13,619 nucleotides of DNA from Methanosarcinaceae archaeon (GCA_030655675.1 JAUSPM010000227.1:1-13619); one strand, 5' to 3'. Counted from the stretch's first letter, positions 1 to 7,075 are shown. Notes: generated by a model from the letters alone, not told the origin. A program made the numbers and translations.

Positions 1-143
1 TCTTGCACACTTTTTGCTAAAGATTTAGATAATTCAATTTAGTATATGGGGGAAGCGCCGCCTGACGGCGGTTGCATTGTTTTTAGTTTCAGATAAAACA
101 ATCACATTTACGCAGCCATCCAACTACATCTATACAAATACGA
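1..143 (-). repeat. Left copy of a 143 bp dispersed inverted repeat with GC-rich core hairpin
   Basis: The reverse complement of this stretch aligns without gaps to 12235-12377, with 11 mismatches by my count in 143 positions (about 92% identity). The core contains the palindrome GCCGCC-TGA-CGGCGG at 57-71, flanked by a conserved ATGCAA block. The element starts at the window edge, so its outer boundary on this side cannot be seen. It carries no open frame of note. A shorter related core lies at 6311-6351, which makes a dispersed family more likely than a single pair of terminal repeats. Its function is unknown; a mobile-element remnant or a non-coding RNA are both possible. Confidence 0.85.
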
Positions 144-190
144 ATTTATTATTAAAAATGTTAATAACGACGATTGATTCAATTAAAATA

Positions 191-219
191 GTGCCGCCCT
201 ATATCTGAAAGGGCAGCAC
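191..219 (-). terminator. Hairpin downstream of the methanogenesis marker 8 gene
   Basis: Arms 191-199 and 211-219 pair as GTGC/GCAC and GCCC/GGGC with one internal mismatch and an 11 nt loop. On the minus strand the hairpin follows the gene's stop by about 18 nt and is followed by a T-rich TATTTTAATT. It is a plausible transcript 3' end; the T-run is not long, so this is an inference from position and structure. Confidence 0.5.
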
Positions 220-236
220 ATATAATTAATTACAAA

Positions 237-1085
237 TCAAACAAGTTCACGTGGCTGCTTATGCGCTGGTAACACCGGAAGCGGCATCGTATTGATTAAA
301 ATAGGACTCTCAACCTCTTTTGCTCGTTCAAGCATGAGTTCCTTGCCCTTTTGAGTAATAGCAAACAGTGGAACTGCTGTTCCGACCTGTGCAAGAGGCT
401 TGATAACATCACGCACATTCTTGGATGCACAGCCTGTAGTGATATCCAGATAATCAAGCAGTTTTAGAGCATCATCCCGACTGATACCGGTCACATGAGC
501 ACCGATAATTGTAAGATCAATACCAAGTTCAGATTCAACATCCCTCAGAGCCTTTGCAGTATCAGGATCAATAACCGACACAGCGATCTTTTCGTAGCCT
601 AATTCTGCCGCCTTCCTGACTCCCCCAACAGGGTCGATCTTAGCAGTTGTTGTATCAAGTACAATACCGCCATTTTGAGCGATACCATTCATAATACCAT
701 CAATAGGCTCAGTTTCAACAAGACCCGATATCCTCGCACCCATACCCTGCACAAGTTTTGGGTTATTGGTGATAACAGTTCCTGCACCATCACAAACCGT
801 CACGGTCGTATCAAGGACACCTCGTCTCAGTCCGGTCATCATGATCTCGGATGCTCCGAATCCCACAAAGACCTCAAGTTCTAACTGGCGCCTGTCCGTG
901 AACATACCAAAGTCAGAAATGCGGAATTCCATGTTTTTCCTGACCTCTTCAGAGGTTATTTTCTTGATCCCGCGCACCTTATCAAAGATAGGACACCATT
1001 CGACCTGCGGTTCACCGACCTCTACAACTTTACCATTTTCAATAACAACTTTTGTCTTTCCAAGCATTTCCATAATATGGGCCAT
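237..1085 (-). CDS. Putative methanogenesis marker protein 8 (DUF2099 family)
   Basis: The 282-residue protein matches the pattern I know for methanogenesis marker 8/DUF2099. It opens with HIMEMLGKTKVVIENGKVVEVGEP, abbreviated here to HIMEM..VGEP, then PIFDKVRGIKKIT, FRISDFGMFT, a CDGAGTVI segment near residue 98, and GMGARISGLVETEPI. The family is restricted to methanogens and relatives, and its biochemical role is not established. No signal peptide or membrane segment is visible, so it should be cytosolic. The start at 1085 is supported by a Shine-Dalgarno AAGGTGAT ending about 3 nt before the ATG (plus coordinates 1089-1096). It stands alone: the next gene upstream on the same strand is 307 bp away with repeats between. 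A hairpin terminator lies at 191-219. Membership of the family is confident; the function is unknown. Confidence 0.88.
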   Translation of the reverse strand: MAHIMEMLGKTKVVIENGKVVEVGEPQVEWCPIFDKVRGIKKITSEEVRKNMEFRISDFGMFTDRRQLELEVFVGFGASEIMMTGLRRGVLDTTVTVCDGAGTVITNNPKLVQGMGARISGLVETEPIDGIMNGIAQNGGIVLDTTTAKIDPVGGVRKAAELGYEKIAVSVIDPDTAKALRDVESELGIDLTIIGAHVTGISRDDALKLLDYLDITTGCASKNVRDVIKPLAQVGTAVPLFAITQKGKELMLERAKEVESPILINTMPLPVLPAHKQPRELV

Positions 1086-1136
1086 AATATCACCTTTTGA
1101 TCTATACTAAACAATATCTACTTTTTGTAACTTTTT

Positions 1137-1188
1137 GCCACAGAGGACACAGAGAACGTAGCAACATTCCCTCTGTGTACTCTGTGGC
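1137..1188. mobile_element. MITE-like 18 bp inverted repeat (CCACAGAG...CTCTGTGG)
   Basis: Arms 1137-1154 and 1171-1188 are reverse complements with a single mismatch, separated by 16 nt. The arm motif CACAGAGGACACAGAG is, from memory, a widespread intergenic repeat in bacteria and some archaea, probably a non-autonomous element. It carries no coding capacity. It lies upstream of the marker 8 gene and could affect that gene's transcript leader. Confidence 0.65.
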
Positions 1189-1206
1189 TGTCAGATATAG
1201 TTCTAA

Positions 1207-1230
1207 ATTATACTTGCGGAGTAGTATAAT
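1207..1230. repeat. Perfect 8 bp stem hairpin ATTATACT/AGTATAAT
   Basis: ATTATACT at 1207-1214 pairs perfectly with AGTATAAT at 1223-1230 over an 8 nt loop. It is immediately followed by the hairpin-repeat unit at 1234-1291. Both belong to the structured spacer between the PaaK-like and marker 8 genes. No function can be assigned. Confidence 0.5.
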
Positions 1231-1233
1231 TAA

Positions 1234-1291
1234 AACGAAAATATCTTCGCTAATACTCGGATTAACCCGGAGTATAATATTCTATATATAC
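1234..1291 (+). repeat. Diverged third copy of the 60 nt hairpin-repeat unit
   Basis: This stretch shares the order GAAAAT..CTTCGCT.AT.CTCGGATT and a closing TATATATAC with the tandem units at 12371-12491. Identity is patchy, so I call it a diverged family member. The following bases (ACAACGAGAAAATAC) resemble the start of a further unit. Confidence 0.45.
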
Positions 1292-1382
1292 AACGAGAAA
1301 ATACGATTTGAATGTTTTTAATAACTATATTAAATTCAAATGAATCTGTAATACTTATTCCTTTTGGCAGTCAAACTTGAAA

Positions 1383-1399
1383 GTTGTAAAATTTACAAC
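1383..1399. promoter_or_regulatory. Perfect 17 nt palindrome GTTGTAAAATTTACAAC over the PaaK-like stop codon
   Basis: Arms of 8 nt are perfectly complementary around a single central A at 1391. The palindrome includes the stop codon (1393-1395) and last codon of the minus-strand ligase gene. It could be part of the transcript end or a protein-binding site; no poly-T follows closely. The role is inferred only from symmetry and position. Confidence 0.35.
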
Positions 1400-2694
1400 G
1401 CATTACGCCTGTCAACGATCCTTTGTGCCTTTCCGGCAGTCCTTGGGACGGTTCCCTTCTCAACAAGTTCTACATTAGTCCTTATGTTCAACACTACCTT
1501 CAATTCATTCTCAACATGTTTTCGAACTGCTGCAAGGTCTTTCAGTTCACCGGTAAATGCCCTTTCCTCAAGTTCAACCCGGACTGTTATTTCATCCATC
1601 CTATGCTGATTCCTATCCAGCAATATCTGGAAATGCTCGGTAACCTCCGGAATATTTGCTATCACACCTTCGATCTGGGATGGGAACACATTAATTCCCC
1701 TCACTATAAGCATATCATCAGCCCTGCCAAGCACTCTTGATATCCTCTGGGTAGTTCTGCCACATGCACATTCGCTCTCAAGGAGGCGTGTAATGTCACC
1801 TGTGTGATACCTGATAAGCGGCAACGCTTCTTTTGTAAGGGATGTCAGAACAAGTTCGCCTTTCTCTCCTTCTGCGACCTGTTCACCATCAGAGTCCAGT
1901 ACTTCAACAAGGAAATGATCGCTCCAGATGTGTAAACCATCCTGCTCCTTGCATTCAAAAGCAACACCTGGACCGAACATTTCAGAAAGTCCGTATGAAT
2001 CATACGCCTTGATGTTAAGCGCACTTTCTAACTCCTTCCTTGTGTTCGATGACCATGGCTCTGCACCGAAACACCCTATATTTAACGAAAGTTTATCCAG
2101 AATATCCATCTGCTCTGCAGTCTCAGCAAGATAGAGCGCATACGAAGGTGTGCAGTGAAGAGCAGTCACGCCATAGTCGATCATCATCTCAAGTTGCTTG
2201 ACCGTATTTCCGGTCCCGCTTGGAACAGTCATGGCACCCAACTTCTCGGCACCGTAATGAACTCCAAGACCACCTGTGAAAAGACCATAATTGACAGCAT
2301 TTTGGAACACGTCATTAGACCTGACACCAACCATTGTGAGGTCGCGTGCTATCAGGTCAGACCATGTATCGATATCCTGTGCAGTGTACCCCACGACAGT
2401 CGGTTTCCCGCTTGTGCCGGATGAAGCATGGATGCGCACGATGTCTTTTTTAGGAACCGCGAACAACCCGACTGGATAATTATCACGGAGGTCTTGCTTT
2501 ATTGTTGATGGGAGATGGCACACATCATCCAGAGAATTTATGTCGCCCGGAACAACACCTTGTTGCTTGAATTTTCCGGCATAAAAAGGAACATTTTCAT
2601 AGACACTGGCGATGGTTTTTTTCAAGCGTCTAAGTTGCAACTTTTTTAATTCATCTTGATCCATTGTTTCGTATTTTGGTTGCCAGTATTCCAT
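1393..2694 (-). CDS. Phenylacetate-CoA ligase family protein (PaaK-type, AMP-forming)
   Basis: The 433-residue length is normal for PaaK-type adenylate-forming ligases, which convert an aryl acid plus ATP and CoA to aryl-CoA, AMP and PPi. Visible motifs are the phosphate-binding loop SSGTSGKPT at 91-99, DSYGLSE at 232-238, YHTGD at 296-300, GRADDMLIVRG at 323-333, and the C-terminal catalytic lysine in RTAGKAQR (K422). The start is set by a strong Shine-Dalgarno AAGGAGA (plus 2702-2708) about 7 nt before the ATG. It is cytosolic. In methanogens such ligases often sit with indolepyruvate oxidoreductase genes and are thought to help reassimilate aryl acids into aromatic amino acids; that partner is not in this window, so the substrate (phenylacetate, indoleacetate or another aryl acid) is undecided. 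It points away from the peptidase gene; nothing suggests cotranscription with marker 8. Confidence 0.9.
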   Translation of the reverse strand: MEYWQPKYETMDQDELKKLQLRRLKKTIASVYENVPFYAGKFKQQGVVPGDINSLDDVCHLPSTIKQDLRDNYPVGLFAVPKKDIVRIHASSGTSGKPTVVGYTAQDIDTWSDLIARDLTMVGVRSNDVFQNAVNYGLFTGGLGVHYGAEKLGAMTVPSGTGNTVKQLEMMIDYGVTALHCTPSYALYLAETAEQMDILDKLSLNIGCFGAEPWSSNTRKELESALNIKAYDSYGLSEMFGPGVAFECKEQDGLHIWSDHFLVEVLDSDGEQVAEGEKGELVLTSLTKEALPLIRYHTGDITRLLESECACGRTTQRISRVLGRADDMLIVRGINVFPSQIEGVIANIPEVTEHFQILLDRNQHRMDEITVRVELEERAFTGELKDLAAVRKHVENELKVVLNIRTNVELVEKGTVPRTAGKAQRIVDRRNAL

Positions 2695-2890
2695 AAAATA
2701 TTCTCCTTATTTCACATATCTTTTCTGAAGATGTGATTTGCTTCTTTGTTTAAATGTATTGCTCTTTAGCACAAAAGACAAAACACACATTCAAGATTGC
2801 AAATTCACAATATACACGTTAATGCCCACAAATCTTTTTTCTTTGACCATAAACTCAATATGTGTATACATATAGGTTACATGAGTGGTC

Positions 2891-2899
2891 ATATATATT
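2891..2899 (+). promoter_or_regulatory. Candidate TATA box for the secreted peptidase gene
   Basis: ATATATATT lies about 75 nt before the ATG at 2970 in the divergent spacer. A start site about 25 nt downstream would give a leader of about 50 nt that includes the hairpin at 2918-2951. This is an assignment from composition and position only. Confidence 0.35.
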
Positions 2900-2917
2900 A
2901 GATATTATTAAGCCAGC

Positions 2918-2951
2918 GCTGCAATTGCAACTTTCAAATGTGCAATGCAGC
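2918..2951 (+). promoter_or_regulatory. 5' leader hairpin ending just before the peptidase ribosome-binding site
   Basis: GCTGCAATTGCA at 2918-2929 pairs with TGCAATGCAGC at 2941-2951 with one bulged base and an 11 nt loop. The Shine-Dalgarno GAGGTG starts at 2959, only a few bases after the stem. Such a placement could modulate translation, but no known riboswitch signature was recognised. Confidence 0.4.
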
Positions 2952-2969
2952 AAAAGCGAGGTGGACATA

Positions 2970-4184
2970 ATGTCAAGATCAGGAAAAATTACAACGTTAA
3001 CATCTCTTTTTGCATTTGTGTTAACTTTTGTTTTTCTGGCAGTTGTCACTTCACCTATTGCATCTGCTGACTGGAATCAAAATATCATTGAGATTGATGC
3101 CACCTATGAAGTAGTATCACAAGATATGATCGTTCATGTTTCAAAAGAGTTCACTTTTTCAAACAATGACATTGATACACGTTTTTGGAGTGGATATTAC
3201 TCAAATTTAAATTATAAACTTCCAAGCAGCATCGGGAATCTTCAAGTTTATGACAGCGATAAAGAGATGGAATTTTACAAAACTAATACAAAAGGTGACT
3301 ATTACATATTTGAATTCAATAGAAATATTTGGTATGACAAAAGTTACACATTCATTGTTGAATATGACATTGTAATCAACAAAAACACTGCCGCGTTCTA
3401 CATAATTGAAAACGGTGATAACACAAAAGTTACAGTATCCATACCCAATGAATATGAAGTTTCCATTGATAGAAACGACTACACAAAAACACAACAGCCG
3501 GATGTTACCACATATATTTTTAATAAAGGACTAAATTGGGACAGATCATGTTTCGTTGATGCAGTTCGTGTTACAGAGATGCAAGTCATTCGAGATACAA
3601 TTCACCTTAAGGAAAGAGATGTAGAGATCAGCGTCGAATTTTGGGAGGGTGAAAATAAATGGGCAAATGAAATGCTGAGTACTGCAATTGAAAGCCTGCC
3701 TGTTTTGGAAGAAATATCGGGTCTATCATATCCAATGGAATATGATATCACGATAACGCAGGCTACATCAGCAGATACGCTGGGATATGGCGGAGTAAAT
3801 AATGGCATGGATGGAATTATTATGCTCCATACTGAAAACTATGAGACACTGATCCATGAACTCGCACACTATTGGACAAGAGAATGTGATTTTGACGCGA
3901 TCTGGATGGACGAGGGATATGCGAATCTTTATACATACCTGGTTTTGGAACAAAACCACCCGGATGATGCAGTTGCAAGAAAAGAACTGTACTTTGAACA
4001 ATATGAGAATATGAAATCGGTTTATGATATTCCATTGTCTGATTGGAATGTGCCTGATGCACTCAATTCTGAAAATGCGAATCAGATTGAATATGGATAC
4101 AAAAAATCCTTTGTAATTGCATATAATAAATATGAAAAAGAAGGATTGGGATCGGTTCAGGTATCCGATCTGAAACTTTTATAA
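2970..4184 (+). CDS. Secreted gluzincin-type (M1-like) metallopeptidase, apparently C-terminally truncated
   Basis: The 404-residue protein begins with a clear Sec signal: a basic start, a hydrophobic core at about 8-26, and a likely cleavage after the ASA that precedes D34. The middle is beta-rich and of unknown type. The zinc site is HELAH at 296-300 followed by WMDEGYA, with E315 as the expected third ligand. The spacing is HEXXH-X14-E, shorter than the X18 of classical M1 aminopeptidases but with the same WxxEG block. A tyrosine in GYKKSF (Y377) resembles the M1 catalytic YEKG tyrosine. The start at 2970 is preferred over an in-frame ATG at 2862 because it follows a GAGGTG Shine-Dalgarno and begins a signal peptide. 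The protein stops about 27 residues after that tyrosine, whereas family members usually continue with a helical domain. In-frame codons after the TAA encode a hydrophobic helix, so this may be a decaying gene. The substrate is unknown; peptidase activity is inferred from the motif. Confidence 0.75.
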   Translation: MSRSGKITTLTSLFAFVLTFVFLAVVTSPIASADWNQNIIEIDATYEVVSQDMIVHVSKEFTFSNNDIDTRFWSGYYSNLNYKLPSSIGNLQVYDSDKEMEFYKTNTKGDYYIFEFNRNIWYDKSYTFIVEYDIVINKNTAAFYIIENGDNTKVTVSIPNEYEVSIDRNDYTKTQQPDVTTYIFNKGLNWDRSCFVDAVRVTEMQVIRDTIHLKERDVEISVEFWEGENKWANEMLSTAIESLPVLEEISGLSYPMEYDITITQATSADTLGYGGVNNGMDGIIMLHTENYETLIHELAHYWTRECDFDAIWMDEGYANLYTYLVLEQNHPDDAVARKELYFEQYENMKSVYDIPLSDWNVPDALNSENANQIEYGYKKSFVIAYNKYEKEGLGSVQVSDLKLL

Positions 4185-4235
4185 TTATGTCCCCCGGTTC
4201 TGCTGTTGTTGGGTGCCGTTGCAACATTTGGTTAA
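4185..4235 (+). pseudogene. In-frame hydrophobic C-terminal tail after the peptidase TAA
   Basis: Continuing in the same frame past the TAA at 4182-4184 gives LCPPVLLLLGAVATFG and then TAA at 4233-4235. This looks like a membrane-anchoring helix of the sort found at the C-terminus of archaeal surface proteins. It may be the remains of the original 3' end after a nonsense mutation or an internal deletion. With only 16 codons, chance cannot be excluded. Confidence 0.35.
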
Positions 4236-4300
4236 TTTAGAATTGCATTCCTTCTCATAATTAAATACAAGGGCAATAGCAATCATTTTTTATAAGAACC

Positions 4301-4310
4301 TATATATATT
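4301..4310 (+). promoter_or_regulatory. Candidate TATA box upstream of the DUF373-phosphorylase unit
   Basis: TATATATATT lies 29-38 nt before the ATG at 4339, which would give a very short leader. A second candidate, TTTTTTATAAG at 4285-4295, would leave room for the Shine-Dalgarno GAGGT at 4331-4335. Which one is used cannot be decided from the sequence. Confidence 0.45.
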
Positions 4311-4338
4311 TTCGTAATGAATTACCTACTGAGGTTTC

Positions 4339-5478
4339 ATGCAAACATTAGTAATATGTATCGATAGGGATGATGATATTGGTGAGAAAGCAAAGGTCCT
4401 ATCTCCGGTTATAGGAAGGGAGGATAATATCAATGCTGCAGTGAAACTTGCCAGTGCCGATCCCGAAGATTCCGATACGAACACGATATTTGGCGGTATC
4501 AAGGTACTTGATGATCTTTTATCAAGGGGTATTGATGCCGAAATTGTGACATTTGCTGGCGATAAGAATATCGGAGTTGTCTCTGATCAAAAGATTGCTC
4601 GTCAACTTGAAATTGTTCTTGAGAAGTTTGATGCAAAAAATGCCATATTCATATCCGATGGCGCAGAAGATGAGACGCTTATTCCTATTGTGCAGTCTCG
4701 AATAAAGATCGATTCCGTGAAGCGTATTGTGGTCATGCAAAGCCAAAATCTTGAGAGTACCTATTATATTTTGAAAAATGCATTCAATGACCCAAAGATC
4801 TCCCAGACGTTCTTTGTACCTCTGGGCCTCGCAGCGGTCATCTATGCCGTATTCTTGCTGGCAAACTATCCTGAAGGTGCGGTTATTGGGATATTGGCAG
4901 CAGTTGGGCTATATATGCTTTATAGGGGTTTTGGGCTTGATGATATATTTGCCATGTTAGGGGATAATATGAAAACATCTTTCTATGCTGGCAGAATGAC
5001 ATTTATTACTTATACGGCTGCGGTACTTGTTGGGATTATTGCAACTGTCCAGGGTGCTGTGACACTGTGGGCATATTACCTCAATGGTGGGATCTGGTTT
5101 TATGGGCTACTTACTTTAGTTACGGTTTTCATAAATGCGTCAATTTGGTTGTATGTTGCATCTGCACTTATTGCGATCTTTGGCAAGGTGTTGGATATTC
5201 GAATAAGCGGAAAGCCGATCATTCATTACACGTCTCCGGCATTTTTTGTAACATCTTTAGGATTGCTCTTTTGGGGTGCAAGCACCTATTTGTTATCTAT
5301 AAGTTCAGTTGTGGGTGATATTGGTGTTCCTGATGTTGATATTCAGTATTTTGTGTATTCGGTTGTTATTGCTGTTATTGTAGCTCTTGTCGGTGTCAAA
5401 ATATCAGTGATCAAAGATGCAAATGTAACGGTAGAACTTAGAGCAAAGGGAAACCACAAAAAACGAGAAAAAAAGTAA
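4339..5478 (+). CDS. DUF373 family archaeal membrane protein
   Basis: The 379-residue protein has an N-terminal soluble domain (about 1-150) with the characteristic opening TLVICIDRDDDIGEKA, a DPEDSDTNTIFGG segment at 41-53, and FISDGAEDE at 104-112. Then come about six hydrophobic segments near 158-175, 179-196, 220-240, 253-282, 299-321 and 337-356, and a lysine-rich tail that should face the cytoplasm. This layout is that of the archaeal DUF373 family, whose function is unknown. The acidic DRDDD and DGAEDE motifs could bind metal or nucleotide, but that is only a guess. A GAGGT Shine-Dalgarno lies 3 nt before the ATG. The phosphorylase gene starts 21 nt after its stop, so the two probably share a transcript; functional coupling is not shown. 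Confidence 0.85.
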   Translation: MQTLVICIDRDDDIGEKAKVLSPVIGREDNINAAVKLASADPEDSDTNTIFGGIKVLDDLLSRGIDAEIVTFAGDKNIGVVSDQKIARQLEIVLEKFDAKNAIFISDGAEDETLIPIVQSRIKIDSVKRIVVMQSQNLESTYYILKNAFNDPKISQTFFVPLGLAAVIYAVFLLANYPEGAVIGILAAVGLYMLYRGFGLDDIFAMLGDNMKTSFYAGRMTFITYTAAVLVGIIATVQGAVTLWAYYLNGGIWFYGLLTLVTVFINASIWLYVASALIAIFGKVLDIRISGKPIIHYTSPAFFVTSLGLLFWGASTYLLSISSVVGDIGVPDVDIQYFVYSVVIAVIVALVGVKISVIKDANVTVELRAKGNHKKREKK

Positions 5479-5499
5479 AAGGTTGATACTATTTCTGAT

Positions 5500-6282
5500 A
5501 TGACTTTTGACATAAAGGCTGTAATCTTTGGCGGTGTTGGTTTTTCAATTGCAAAAGACTACCATAGCCGAATGATCAGCACTCCATACGGCGATGTGAC
5601 AGCATATATCACTCGAATGAATGGGTGTGGTGTCGCTATCATTCCCCGACATACGGGTGCTGAAGAACACACGCCTCCGCATATGATCAACTATCGCGCA
5701 AATGTGTGGGCTGTGCGGGAACTTGGGACAAAGCGCATAATCTCTACCAATTCGGTTGGCACGATGAAAGATCACCCGATCGGGAGTTTTGTGTTGCTTG
5801 ATGATTTTGTGGACTTTACTAAGAACAGGACATCTACGTTCTTTGATTCCGAGACTGTGCATGTGGATATGGTTGAACCTTATTGCCCCCAGATCAAAAA
5901 ATGCATGGCAGATTCTCTTGAAAGAAAGGGAATTGATTGTTCAGAGGGCATATACGTATGCACGGAAGGACCGCGATTTGAGACACGGGCTGAGATAAAC
6001 ATGATGAAGCAGTTTGGGGATGTTGTTGGCATGACGGGTGTGCCTGAAGTTATACTTGCAAAGGAACTGGAATTGTGTTATGCATCCATCTGTACGGTAA
6101 CGAACTATGCATGCGGTTTGAGGGATGGTAAATTAAAACTTACCGTTGATGAGGTTGTGGATGTATTACGTGGTGCACAGGGTGCACTCATAGGGGTTAT
6201 TGCGGATACAGTGTCTAATCTGCCAGATGATGGGGAGAGGGATTGTGCTTGTGGGGATGCGACTGTGGGTGCGCGTGTTTAA
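5500..6282 (+). CDS. MTAP-family purine nucleoside phosphorylase, probably 5'-methylthioinosine/6-oxopurine type
   Basis: The 260-residue protein has the normal length for the trimeric MTAP/PNP family, which splits a purine nucleoside with phosphate into base and ribose-1-phosphate (or the 5-methylthio derivative). Visible motifs are GGVGFS at 11-16, the phosphate-binding PRHT at 49-52, NSVG at 84-87, TEGPRFET at 155-162, GMTGVPE at 177-183 and TNYACG at 201-206. At the base-recognition position the protein has Asn (TNYA) where adenine-specific MTAPs have Asp, which points to a 6-oxopurine base. That fits the methanogen route in which methylthioadenosine or 5'-deoxyadenosine is first deaminated and the inosine form is then cleaved, as known for the Methanocaldococcus enzyme. 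The C-terminal tail after about residue 240 is acidic and has two cysteines. It follows DUF373 by 21 nt. A T-run terminator lies just after the stop. Confidence 0.87.
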   Translation: MTFDIKAVIFGGVGFSIAKDYHSRMISTPYGDVTAYITRMNGCGVAIIPRHTGAEEHTPPHMINYRANVWAVRELGTKRIISTNSVGTMKDHPIGSFVLLDDFVDFTKNRTSTFFDSETVHVDMVEPYCPQIKKCMADSLERKGIDCSEGIYVCTEGPRFETRAEINMMKQFGDVVGMTGVPEVILAKELELCYASICTVTNYACGLRDGKLKLTVDEVVDVLRGAQGALIGVIADTVSNLPDDGERDCACGDATVGARV

Positions 6283-6285
6283 GTA

Positions 6286-6298
6286 TTTTTTTGTTTTT
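6286..6298 (+). terminator. T-run terminator after the phosphorylase gene
   Basis: TTTTTTTGTTTTT begins 4 nt after the TAA. Archaeal RNA polymerase terminates at T-runs without need of a hairpin, so this is a likely end for the DUF373-phosphorylase transcript. Confidence 0.55.
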
Positions 6299-6310
6299 GG
6301 TTGGTTGGAA

Positions 6311-6351
6311 TTAAAACCAATGCAACAACCGCCGCAGGCGGCGGGTCCCAT
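6311..6351 (+). repeat. Degenerate core copy of the dispersed inverted-repeat family
   Basis: The order TTAAAACCAATGCAA, CCGCCG-C-AGGCGGC hairpin, then GTCCCAT matches the core of the copies at 1-143 and 12235-12377. A 3 nt insertion precedes the hairpin. Similarity stops outside this core, so it is either a truncated relative or an older copy. Confidence 0.6.
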
Positions 6352-6414
6352 GATCGCTGACCTTTAAAAAAGCACATGATATGCAATAAGTCTGTTCTCT
6401 TGGCGATCTGCCTA

Positions 6415-6475
<61 letters not shown>

Positions 6476-6768
6476 TTTTCGGGTGTATTAGGCACACAAC
6501 TTCATAGGGGATGAGTTTATTTCGGAATGATTTTTTTCCCACTTTCATTGAAGTATCTGGATTTTAGAACTGTGCCACTGCGAAAAAAATCTTTATTAAT
6601 GAACATGCATAATATGGCACAGAGATTGCCTCCACATCGGGTGGACAATTGAATTCATAATTATACATTAGTGTCACGTTAACTTTCAAATGTCTGGTTA
6701 TGGGGGGTATGGATCATATGGTGTAATTTTCTCTATTCCAAAATTACGGATAGATCTCCACAAAATCC

Positions 6769-6811
6769 ATAGCATCAGTCTCCGCCGCCGCTCGGCGCAT
6801 TCCAATGCTAT
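6769..6811. other. Nested hairpin ATAGCAT [CGCCG-CGGCG] ATGCTAT
   Basis: ATAGCAT at 6769-6775 pairs with ATGCTAT at 6805-6811, and inside them CGCCG at 6783-6787 pairs with CGGCG at 6793-6797. The GC-rich apex contrasts with the A/T-rich surroundings, as in the dispersed repeat core. The function is unknown. Confidence 0.45.
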
Positions 6812-6905
6812 CAAACCTATAGCCCAAACATACAATTCTCAGAACAGCAAATACGCTGAAGTTTGAAAACCGTATTATATTTCATCTTTAGGGTACAGGA
6901 ACGTG

Positions 6906-6920
6906 CCGCGCTGCGCGCGG
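6906..6920. other. GC-only hairpin CCGCG-CTGCG-CGCGG
   Basis: A 5 bp all-GC stem at 6906-6910 and 6916-6920 with a 5 nt loop in A/T-rich spacer. It resembles the other GC-rich palindromes in the window (57-71, 6329-6343, 13544-13556), but the sequence is not the same. It is structure only, with no function assigned. Confidence 0.4.
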
Positions 6921-7075
6921 TGGTCGCACCGTTTATTCACTCTAGCGATATTTTATTGTTGACTCAACATTAGTCATATTGAATGCGAACTCAAATTAAT
7001 CATTTATGCTGGGATGTGTCGCCTGCGGTGTTTTCTTGAATCTGCATCGAGACCACTAAATAAGTGCAAAAGGTT

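Larger units (their letters stand above)
6476..7075. other. Gene-free spacer with GC-rich hairpins
   Basis: I see no credible gene here. Small structures stand out: TCCAC/GTGGA around 6631-6645 and the two GC-rich hairpins listed separately (6769-6811 and 6906-6920). The remainder is A/T-rich. A short non-coding RNA is possible, but no promoter, conserved RNA motif or C/D-box pair was recognised. Confidence 0.4.

Noticed and set aside
2862..2969. Upstream in-frame ATG extending the peptidase by 36 residues
   Set aside because: It lacks a ribosome-binding site, would bury the signal peptide, and covers the candidate TATA box and leader hairpin. The ATG at 2970 has a good GAGGTG and a proper signal sequence.
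6340..6362. C/D-box small RNA suggested by ATGATCGCTGA
   Set aside because: The C-box match is imperfect, the D-like box is too close, and no paired C'/D' boxes were found.
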